A stretch of DNA of 64,000 bases from Melieria omissa (taxonomy: Eukaryota > Arthropoda > Insecta > Diptera > Ulidiidae), in the NCBI GenBank assembly GCA_963971225.1, contig OZ020267.1, positions 37,603,854-37,667,853 on the forward strand, in the 5' to 3' direction. A program made the translations under genes and the position numbers. The notes below the pieces were generated by a model. The model searched no databases. It was not told the DNA's origin and saw only the letters and a list, made by a program, of their open reading frames with translations. Positions 54,901 through 64,000 of this stretch are shown one piece after another; position 1 is the first letter of the stretch, and the number at the start of each line of letters is the position of its first letter.

Positions 54901-57477
54901 CTGTGCGGTGGTTTAAGTTTGGGTCAATTTGTCCGCTGTGCTAATCACATTTGACTACTTCAACACAAATACATACTAACATATTGAAATGTCATCACAA
55001 AAGCTACATATTAGAATATTTAAATTTCTTTAAATGCTGCAAAGCACAACCAATGTGCGGTCAAACGCACAGGTTTTTCAAACAATTCAATTCGGCGGAG
55101 CTTAACTTTGAAATATGTGAACTGAAAATCTGTTGTTGTGCTCATAAATTTTCAATTTACACAAACAACTGACAAACAAAAATGAAGAAATAAACCGAGC
55201 AACGCTTTGAGGCATTTGCTGACGCAACGACGACGGCCCGGGTTGGCGGTGGCGACCATACAACATGTGGTCGAACACGAACGCAAAAAGCGACAACGCC
55301 GAAAATTTGCTTGTTGCACTGGGAAACAGCAGTTGCCAGGGTTGCCAATGCGCACCCACGGGCTAATCAAAAAGCAAAATCCAACACACATACACTCGCA
55401 CTCGCACATTCGCACTTGCACACACATTTGGGCCAGTTGCGAGCAGTTTGAGTGCCGCAATGTGTTGCTGCCGACATGCTAACGGACCGCATATCCCTTT
55501 TGCCACACCATGGTGACAATTGGCCGAAAAGCCGGTTTTGTACAAAAAGAACAAAAACAAACCAAAACAAAACAAAAAAAACAAACTCCAACAAATACTT
55601 TGAACAAAACTATAACAAAAATTCATATATTTTTGTTTTTGTTTTTCAAGTTGTTATTTACGTTTCATAACGCACTTACGTGTAGTATTTGCGCTGCCAA
55701 CTACTGTTCAAATAACAACAACAATAACTAAATATAGTAAACAAAAACAACTAACACAACTCGATATGCAAATATCTGTGCATGTATGTGTGTGTGTGTT
55801 GAATAAGTGTTTTTCTGGGTGTGCGTGTTTGTGTGTGTGTGAGTGGGTTTCTTGTTTTGGGCAACACTCAATAGATCCCATTTTGTTGCTGGCCGTTGCA
55901 TTGTTGTTGCTCGCATGTGCACAATGTCCCTGAGAGATTTTAGAATTTTTCCACAATTTTGATTTGCATAAAACTTAACAATAACACGAAAATGAAAATG
56001 GAAAGTTGTCAATTTAGTGGCAACATTTGGCAACAATAACAATAACAACAACAAATGCACAAAACCACAAAACGAACAACCATCACACAGCAATCACAAC
56101 TTAACAGCACACAACCGCTGCACGACAGCGCGCGTGCAGCATAAACAACAACAACAAAATGCTAGAAATGAGAAATTAGAAGCGACAGGCCCAGTCGACG
56201 ACGGGCGTGTGGATTTATTTTGTTGCGTATGCAAGTGGATTTTTATACGTTTGAGACATTGATAAGTGAAGCGCCAACCGACAACTGCAGTTGAGGCAAT
56301 TGATATGGACAACTTTGTTGTTGTTTTGCTGAGACAAACGATATCTCTCTGCTGTCGTAGCAAAGTTTTTTTTTTTAAATTTTGCAGAAAACTTTGGCAA
56401 ATAAGTTGAAGATTTTTTGTATTCAACTGAGTTTTATTAACTTTTATCATATCTTCTTAATATTTCAATCAAAGTGAATAGCAACAATTTATAGAATGTT
56501 TTTCGATTTGTCTTCTCATTTACACATTTATTGCATTTTACAAACAAAAATTCACACAAACTTTCAATCAACTTTCGATGACTTCTTGCCAGAGTTGCCA
56601 ATAAGTTTCTAGTGTCTGTCGTAATTACATACTTTTGCCAACGTTGCTTCAACAGTTCGACGCCATAAAAAATTCAACACAAAATACAATTTTATAGAAA
56701 AGTTAAACCATAAAGAAGTCGAGGCAAAGTTAATTAACGTAAAAGTAATTAACCCTTTTGCTGCCATGAAAAAGCAAACGAAACAAAAATATAATGGCGG
56801 ACAAAATAAGAATCCTCACTGCCCGAGTAAAACATAATAGCAAGAAAAAAAAAGCAACAAATTAGCAACAACAATAAACGCAACAAGCCTGAAACCAAAA
56901 AAACAAAAAAAAATTAGTACGCATGCAAATTGTTTACGCGCCAAAGCAGCGGCGCGCGGCGACGAGAAATTCGCCATGAATGCTAAGCAAAAACAAAGCA
57001 ATGCCAAACAATGGCCAACAATAACAAAGTCAGCGCAAAATGGCAATTGTTATTGCCGCCAGTGCCAGTGCCACACAATACCCACTATTCGCTTCTATAT
57101 AAAATTGTTTAGAGACGCAACTTTCAAGCACGGCAGCAAATCTGGGCAACAAATGTTCGAGTGGCGCCAAGTGGCGAGTGCCGGAGAGTCGAGTGTGCCA
57201 AGAGCACTGAGCGCTGAGACGACACGAAAGTGTTTCATATTAATTGCTGCACATTCTTTTCGGTGCAATTAGCTGCAAAATGCGAGCCAGAATGGCCGGC
57301 GGCTGTTTGAAGGTTGCGGCAGCGGAAAACTGGCGTAAGAAATGCTTGAAATGTGGTAAAAAAAAAATCGGTCAGGGTCGTGTGATATGATGCGGACAGA
57401 AGTGGCGCGAATGAGCGGTGCAATTGAAAACAGGAAATATTGGGAGTTCAAATTTATTTTGCTCAACACGTCAGAGT
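54901..57477. other. Single-copy-looking island, no gene recognised
   Basis: Long A/C-rich and CAACAA/ACAAAA-rich sequence with microsatellites: (AAC)n near 55,716-55,728, GT at 55,789-55,800 and 55,829-55,842, (AAC)n near 56,035-56,055 and 56,143-56,158. Many open frames on both strands overlap these and none is convincing. Confidence 0.5.
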
Positions 57478-57595
57478 GCCTTCCTCTAGGAGGTTTCGTA
57501 CATTACTTTTGAACCCAATCCCACTTGAAACCATACTTTGCAACAAACAAATATTGGGAGGGACTTGAACCCGGGAAACATGGATTGCATAGCAA
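57478..57595. repeat. Fragment related to the hAT-like MITE
   Basis: The order TTTGAACCCAATCCCACTTG, AAACCATACTTTGCAACAAA, then GGGACTTGAACCCGG parallels the interior of the 43,423-43,557 MITE (CTCAATACTATTGGGAATCT, TATTTTGTACCAACAATTTC, GAGTTGAACCCCGG). The CAGTGGCG terminal repeats are not recognisable. Confidence 0.5.
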
Positions 57596-58923
57596 TTAAA
57601 AAATATTGTTTGATTTTATTGCTACCTCACTGTGTTGCCACAGTGTTGAAAAGCTGGTTTTCCATTCAAAATTTTTCACTTTGAAATTTTGCACTTTCAT
57701 TGAACTGTTGCTACGTATTGTGAATACCGTAAATGAAATCTCACCAAGAAAACTCAAAGAGACCATTTTTTAGATAAACAATGCTCTGAAAAATTTTATA
57801 ATTCATTGTTTAAAAAAACATATTTTTGCTATGCAGAAAAACACAATGAAAGTGTCAGTGAAAAATATTTTAAAACTTATTTTGCGCAGCGGCCTTAAAT
57901 CGTTGTGTGCTTATTGTCAGCGGTAAACAGGCACAACAATTGAGTTCATGCAGCGAAATAAGCTACAAAGTCGGCATTTTATTTGCCTTTCCGCTCTTCG
58001 GGGCCAACAACTGTGCGGAGCATCGTTTATGGTTGGAATTTTCGCAAAAGTTTAAGTTGGTTTTATTTGCATTTGCACATTTTTTGTTAAATTCTTTTTG
58101 CACAAATCATATTCGACTTTTCGATTTATTGTTGCTGTTCACTTCAATGGTTGCCACGTTGCCTGCGGTGTGTTTTTGTGTATTTGTGTTGGTGCTTTTG
58201 AAATTTAAAAAATGCTAAATTCAATCACAGCCAATGGTAGAGTCAACGTTGCAAAAATGAATGAAAAAATGATATTTAAGTGAAACAAATTTCAAGTTGA
58301 GTGATTTTGAGGAAAATTATTTGCTTCTATCAGGAGTTCTATTCAAATATTTCATATGTATTTGCTGATTTATGTCAATAAAATACGGTCGATAGTTGCT
58401 TCCTTGGGACCTGCGCAAAAATTGATTATGGATTGTGGACTAATTCGATGAATTTGCAATTCTAGCATTCAACAGTAAAAAGCTGTAGTCGCAAGAGTAA
58501 ATTCTTTCTAAGGACCTCACTACGTTCTCAGCAGAAGAGAAACCAGAGGGAAAGTGGGTCCTTTATGTTCAAATTTTGTTCGTTCCTGATGGTATTTAAG
58601 CAGAATATTTGGTATACGATCCAATCTTGGAGCTCTGCAAGGGCAGATATTCGATATTTTTCACAGATCACTTGGCAGAACTAGACTCACAACTTTTATG
58701 AATGGTATCCAACAGCAGAACCCGTTTTCTTGAGGTGAAATACATTAATTCGTCTGTCCCCATGAAACGTTTGTTCTCATTTGGTATGCATGGACGTTAG
58801 ATATGATTTAGTGTTGTATGGATATTCTTAATAATAGGTTCTCGATGCTCCGCAACCTCTCATTTTGTGCGGTTTGGTGAAAAAGTACATGAGCCAAAAA
58901 ATTTTGGGGCTAGATTGGGGCTA
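57596..58923. other. No gene recognised
   Basis: AT-rich sequence. A Phe/Leu-rich 103-codon frame at 57,907-58,218 looks compositional. Confidence 0.45.
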
Positions 58924-60370
58924 AATATGCTCCGTTGCTGATGGAAAAATTTGTTGAAGCTTCGAAATATCAATTACGATTTCGATTATATTCGAAATAA
59001 AGCGATTAATGGAGCTTCGACACTACACTTTGATTTTTGCTTCTTAGAAACCCAATTGTTCACAGCCTCACAGCTCCGGTTGTATGGGAGGCGACCTCTT
59101 GCGGTGAATTTTTGAACTTTAATTAATTTTGTATTTTTTGCACTCAGGAATGTTGACGACTGTTGAATAAATCATTCAAATCGGTTCAGTAGTTTCCCAG
59201 ATACGATGTTTCCTCGCTTACTTTACTACATTTACAAGTGTGGAGCCGATTCCATTGAAAATTATTAGTTTTGTATGGCGAGAGAGCGATGGAGAGAGCG
59301 ATTATGTTTGTATAGAAAAAACATTCGGAGGGGAGCCCACTTTAAAAAAACGATGATTTTGTATGGGAGCGTCTTTAAAGATTGGAGAAAGGGGGTAGGT
59401 GTGTTCGAAAGAAATATTGAAGAGGAATGTTAGTGGGGTCAGTCCAAGATTTTAACACTCTAAGAGCAACTTCTGAGCAGCTGTGGTGCAATTTATCGAG
59501 ATTTTATTTTCAATCACTTTTGAAAAAATTCGTAAAAATTTTTACTGGATCCTGTTTGTTTACGCCAAATCTACAGTAACGAGAGAGAAACTGAAAGCGT
59601 AAAGTGACAGTTCATTTCGTGAGAACTTGCAAGTTCTTACTGGAGAAATTTTGTCCAGTAGATAACTTTTAGCCAGTTAGAAGAAGAACAAGAAAAACAT
59701 ATGACTGGCTGCCATATGATCGACTGCAAAGAAAACTAAATTTTGTAAACATTGGGAGGAAAATGCAACCGGCAAAGAAATTGTGCGTTCGTGAGTCTGC
59801 TGACCAACAACCGTCTTGCTCAGCTTTACTTGCTGCAGCTGAAAGGGAAGAATCGTAGATTGAGCCGAACGAACCATTTGCCTTTTGCATTAAATTTCTA
59901 TTTGAACTGAATTTTTCCTACCGCTTCAAACCACAAATGAAACTTTTAGATCAGCTATTTCGTTCGTTCTTTAACCCTCCTGTTTACACCCTTTTTACTG
60001 TGTATTGTGAGTGGGCCAAGTCCCAGTGGTGTAACCAAGAGTTAAAACTTGCAAAATCTTACAAATTGCTGTTTATTTACTTTTTTGGATAGTTTGATTT
60101 TAGGGAGCGTAAGCTGGCTTACTCTCTTGATATTTTTTACTGGATAATTTTTACTGGAAATCTTGCCAAACAGACCTAATTTTCACTTTTAATATGAAGT
60201 TTTATCAAATACGTTTGTATGGGAGGTGGTGGAAGTTTTGATCCGATTTCATTGAAATTTTGCACATTAAGTTCTTTACTCATGCAATACTGTATACCGA
60301 ATTTGATTTATGTACGAACGTTCCTTCTATTTTTGCCACTTCGCTATATGAACTCACAACACTGACGGAG
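58924..60370 (+). repeat. Dispersed repeat family C, left copy of an inverted pair
   Basis: The sequence from GATGGAAAAATTTGTTGAAG through GGGAGGCGACCTCTTGCGG, CGGTTCAGTAGTTTCCCAGA, GTGGGGTCAGTCCAAGATTT and TGAGCAGCTGTGG is the reverse complement, with divergence, of 63,290-63,940. After an insertion at about 59,535-60,165 it continues with TTTGTATGGGAGGTGGTGG and GCGAAGTGGCA-type text matching 63,000-63,215 inverted. No protein domain was recognised. Confidence 0.8.
59535..60165. other. Insertion in family C copy, ACTGGA-bordered
   Basis: This segment is absent from the inverted partner at 63.2-63.3 kb. It starts near TTTTTACTGGATCCTG and ends near TTTTTACTGGAAATC, and contains further ACTGGA/TCCAGT words at 59,637-59,660. 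I see no genes and no clear duplication, so the element type is unknown. Confidence 0.5.
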
Positions 60371-60559
60371 CACAGTGCACCTACAAGATTTACAAGATTT
60401 CTAGCGTACTGATTTTTTAGCTCCAGAACTATTTAACAAGGGATTCACAATGGGTCAATTGACCAACGAGTGGAAGTGCCTCTCTGTGTCGCACACACCC
60501 TTTCCTAACTAACCTAACTTAACCATTTTCTTAGAAATTCTTGTATGTGATCCCAGAGC
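60371..60559. other. No gene recognised
   Basis: Short unannotated spacer ending in a CCTAACTAACCTAAC-like run at 60,505-60,520. Confidence 0.45.
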
Positions 60560-61036
60560 TCATGGAGTCTACAGAAAGGTTTGAAATCTACCAGAGAGCG
60601 CATTGCATCTGTTTTGGCAAAGCGATCGGCTGTTGATTGCCTTCGTGATCTTCGTGCCCTAGGACACAGTGCAATTCTATAAATTTCAATTTTGGTGGGG
60701 GATACACATAAACACTTTTTGACCCCAATACTATTTGAAACCATATTTTGTTGCCTGAGAAAACAATTGTCGTATGTGGTATTAATTTCAATGGAACATA
60801 CGACATTCGTTTTCTGAAGCGACGATTTGCCACCCAAAATTTTTGTAAGAAACATATATTTGGCAGGTTTGATCCCCTAAAATCTTATTGCGTAAGATAT
60901 TTGAGCTAAGACCTACCAGTTTATTTAGGAGATAAGAGTAATTCTTGACCAGTTTTAGGGCCGCTTGACTGTCTGTTTCAATGATATGGATTTCGGCCTG
61001 GAAGATGGCATCTAATTTTTCCAAAGGAAAGCCGAC
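60560..61036 (-). pseudogene. LINE RNase H fragment split by a small insertion (minus strand)
   Basis: On the minus strand from 61,036, the text AIFQAEIHI then IETDSQAALKLVKNYSYLLN carries the Glu and third Asp region of an RNase H domain with the stretch between them deleted. Further left, HCVLGHEDHEGNQQPIALPK (about 60,620-60,680) is a degraded GH...GN..AD..AK block. The two are separated by a hairpin element (60,752-60,821) and MITE-like text (about 60,715-60,750). It is a dead fragment of an RNase H-bearing LINE, distinct from the better copy at 35.2 kb. Confidence 0.65.
60752..60821. repeat. 70-bp dispersed hairpin, copy 2
   Basis: It has the same architecture and exact length as 17,181-17,250: 26-bp arms (60,752-60,777 and 60,796-60,821) containing TTGTCGTATGT and ACATACGACATTCG, an 18-base loop, and ACGAT following. 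It interrupts the LINE fragment, so it was inserted there. Confidence 0.75.
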
Positions 61037-62989
61037 CATACCGTAACAATTTTATTTGTTCCTTCTTTTTGGAAAGAATTTTGCTACTTTGTGAAAAACA
61101 ATTTTAATTATTCATAAAACTTTTTGAACCATTAGGACTGTTTTGACGCAGTCAATGTGTTCTGTAGCGAGTCTTTCGCTAGTGACTTCGAATTCCGAGA
61201 TATTGTTGCAACTATCGAAAGTCTTATAAGCCTTTCGGAGTTGATTAAAGTATTCTTTAGACAAGTGAAAGCAAACAAATGCATTCAAGTCTGAAACTAG
61301 TTTTTGTCACAGTTGAGCACCGAAAATTCGCGCAATTTCCAACTGTATGAAGATTTAAATGTTAAGCCAAAGAATTTAATTATTGCTTAGTTTTAAATTA
61401 ACATTAGCCTAAATTACTTAGTTGCTATTTTGAGTACAGTTTAAGTGAGACCTAATCTTTAATACGACTCCAAGGACTTTAGCTGGCAAGCGAGTTGTCA
61501 CAATGTGGCACCAGGCGGAGCATTAAAGCATTCGTTGCTAATTTGGCCGGTACTTGACGTCGCAATTGCTCGCCATACAATAACTTTGCCTAACTAAGCC
61601 AACTTGAGTAATTACCAGCTCGGCATCTTGGCGAGTTTGTCTAGCACTGATTTGGCTGGCTGGCTGCCACTTTTATTTCCATTTGCTTTCACACCCGGCA
61701 AAGACGCACAGGCACTTTATTACACACGCACACACACACACACAAACGCAAATAACAACACACTGACATGTGAGCTGGCAGCATGCACGCACACAAACAC
61801 ACACACGCAAGCAACAGCAAATAAATGGCTGACGGCGATAATAACAACTATAGCAGCCATAACAACTTAAACAATCTACTCAACACTTTGGGTTCTGCTG
61901 CAAATTACTGCCTGCTGCTGTTGCGGATGTTGTCTGCTGGCGTCGCTGCTCATCCGTCGTTCATCGTTCGCCGTTTGCTGTCGCTCCGTCAGCGTTCATG
62001 TTCACGTTCGCGTTGGCCGACTGGCTACGTTTCGCTGCCTTTCTTTTGCAGCTGCGTTTTCGTTTTTTGTGGCTTTCTGCTGTTTCCTTTTTGTTGCAAT
62101 GCTGTTGCTGTTGTTGTAGTTGTTGTTGTTGTCGTTCGTGTTATTGCTGTTAGCACAGCTTCTCGGCGTCTCGCATTTAACATGCCGCAAAATGACTTGT
62201 TTCCGCTTCCGCAAACTGATAGATGTCATTAGGGCCTTCGCCAGGCGGTCGGGCGCCCATTTCGGCAGCTCGGGCGCCCTTGGCGCTGGGCGTTTGTGCG
62301 TTTCGGTTGCCGTCATTGTTATTGTAGGCGTTTGCATGTCTCTGTTGGCTGACTGGCTGGTCGACTATGTTGAGGCATGTCTTGACGGTGCGTTGGCATT
62401 TACGCCGGCAGCGCGTTCGGCAATTAAAGCCAATTATGCTGAAATAATTGTTTTCTGGCGCACATTGCTTTCGTTGCTTTCGTTCGCGCTTGACTTTTGC
62501 TACTATTGGCTGTTGGATGCTGCTACTGTTGCTGTTGCTGGCAAAGCTGTTAAATCTCGGCACTGCAAAGTACTTTTTGTTGTTGTTTTTCTTATATTTT
62601 CTTTTGTTTGTGGGCTGTGTTATTGTTGAAGAATTAATTCTTCAAAAAATTTAAGCCATATTAGGCAAATTTGTGGCTTTGGAATTAATGAGAAAATTGG
62701 ACTATAATTAAGCTGAAAATTGATGGCTGCTGACGCTGCTTAAAGCTTTGGAAATTGATTACAAATACTTAAAGATGATTTAAGAATTTATTAAAATTGA
62801 TGAAAGATGTGAAAATTTAATATTTGTAACAATTTTTAAATGTTGAACTTCTTTGAAACTTTGTTCAGAATACCAGATTAGAGCGTAAAAGCGATCATAA
62901 AAACTCATTAGTCGTTTCTATATGACACTTGAAATCGTTGTTGAGCATAGAAAAAATGGTTTTACAAATGTCCAAATGTAAGAATAGTA
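61037..62989. other. Single-copy-looking island, no gene recognised
   Basis: AT-rich to 61,480, then a richer island to 62,640. The island has (CA)n near 61,728-61,744 and 61,790-61,806 and GTT/GCT-rich text at 61,910-62,160. Overlapping frames of up to 169 codons on both strands are Leu/Val/Ser/Cys-rich and follow the trinucleotide repeats, so I do not call a gene. Confidence 0.5.
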
Positions 62990-63945
62990 TTACTTACTTT
63001 CTTCTCTCAAGGCGTCTCACAGTGTTGCGAGTTCATATAGTAAAGTGACAAAAATTTAAGTAGAGGTCGTACATAAATAAAATTTTGTATTCAATTATTG
63101 TATGAATAAAGAATTTATTGTGCAAAATTTCAATGAAATCAGACCAACACTTCGACCACCTCCCATACAAACGGATTTGACAAAACTTCATATTAATTGT
63201 GAAAATTAGCTTAGTTCTTAAAGACTAAATTCAAATATTTGTTTTTTAATATAAATTTATTTAGAAATGTTTATATAGATAAATTGCGCTTTTTTCAAAA
63301 GTGATTGCAAACAAAATCTCGATAAATTGCTCCACAGCTGCTCAGAAATTGCTCTTAGAGGGTTAAAATCTTAGACTGACCCCCACTAATTTTTCCGCCT
63401 GAATATTTCTTTCTAACATATCTACCCGCTATCTCCAACCTTTAATAAGGCTTCCATTCAAAATCATCGTTTTTAGAAAGTGCGCTACCGCTGCTCTCAG
63501 GTTGGTCCCAGACGTATCATATCTAAGACTGACCCCCATTTATTTTCCCTTCCGAATGTTTTTTCTATACACACCTAACCGCTATATCCAAGTTTTAAGG
63601 TGGCTGCCATACAAAACTAGTAATTTTCAATGGAACTGACTCCACACTTGTAAATGTAGTAAAGTAAGCGAGGAAACATCGTATCTGGGAAACTACTAAA
63701 CCGATTTGAATGATTTATTCAGCAAACGTCAACATTTCTGAGTGCTAAAAATACAAAATTAATTAAAGTTCAAAAATTCACCACCAGAGGGCGCCTCCCA
63801 TACAAATAAAGTAGTTAGGTTGTCAACTTCAGGGTTTGTAAGAAAAAAAATCAAAGTGTAGTGTCGAAACCCGTCTATTTCGAATATAATAGTAATCGTA
63901 TTTGATTTTCTGAAGCTATCTTCAACAAATTTTTCCATAAGCAGT
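62990..63945 (-). repeat. Dispersed repeat family C, right copy of the inverted pair
   Basis: This is the reverse complement of the left copy. It runs from GTTCATATAGTAAAGTGAC near 63,032, through CCACCTCCCATACAAACG, CAGCTGCTCAGAAATTGCTC, CTGGGAAACTACTAAACCG and CACCAGAGGGCGCCTCCCAT, to TTCAACAAATTTTTCCAT near 63,922. It contains an internal duplication (GACTGACCCCCA at 63,375 and 63,531) shared in weaker form by the left copy. Confidence 0.8.
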
Positions 63946-64000
63946 AGAGCATTATTTGACCGATTGCGTTCAACCAAGCGGTGAAAATATCGCAAATTTG

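Noticed and set aside
61825..62629. Hydrophobic frames of 135 and 169 codons
   Set aside because: They follow GTT/GCT trinucleotide runs and are mirrored by minus-strand frames, so composition explains them.

Overview
The window looks like non-coding nuclear DNA of a higher (brachyceran) fly, possibly a tephritid fruit fly. Four things point this way: transposon families typical of Diptera (mauritiana- and irritans-type mariner, an R1-clade LINE, P-like and piggyBac-like elements), introns of 55-75 bp, abundant (CA)n and (AAC)n/(GTT)n microsatellites, and an insect-like COX1 fragment. The species is an inference. No exon of a conventional host gene was recognised on either strand. The likeliest setting is a very large intron or an intergenic region colonised by many mobile elements. 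Islands of apparently single-copy, CAG/AAC/GT-rich sequence (about 9.4-10.9, 14-15.3, 30-30.9, 37.4-38.9, 42.6-43.4, 46-47.3, 51.4-52.5, 55-57.4 and 61.5-62.7 kb) lie between the repeats.

Layout. 0.7-3.6 kb is an almost pure pyrimidine tract. 5.6-8.9 kb holds two internally deleted mauritiana-type mariners, a pentamer array and a decayed transposase. 12.4-13.5 kb is an old irritans-type mariner with a mitochondrial COX1 fragment inserted in it. 15.6-24.7 kb is a stack of nested insertions: a dispersed repeat lies next to a 6.5 kb P-like element (7-bp target duplication). That element contains a 4.3 kb Tnp2/CACTA-like element with TAT duplications and two apparently intact genes, and an intron of the second gene carries a 130-bp MITE. 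26-33.5 kb contains two solo LTRs of one family, a Harbinger-like MITE, another decayed transposase and a recent 5'-truncated R1-clade retrotransposon in a GT-rich site.

34-36.9 kb has decayed LINEs, one keeping a complete RNase H domain, and a foldback repeat. 39.1-41.1 kb is a tandem array with a unit of about 170 bp. 43.4-45.97 kb is a cluster made of a hAT-like MITE, a SINE, a perfect (CACAT)n array of about 65 units, LINE relics and a triplicated 180-bp repeat. 47.4-48.9 kb is a 1.45 kb piggyBac-like MITE with a SINE inside it. 50.5-51.2 and 53.4-54.9 kb are minisatellites, the second interrupted by a MITE. 58.9-63.9 kb is a large inverted pair of one uncharacterised repeat.

The only genes that could work together are the two in the 19,997-24,325 element: a 611-residue Tnp2-like transposase (one proposed short intron) and a 212-residue, six-exon DUF4806 protein. 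Both lie on the + strand inside matching terminal inverted repeats, as expected of an autonomous transposon. Everything else coding is a truncated or decayed transposon gene. All family assignments come from reading motifs by eye, without database searches.
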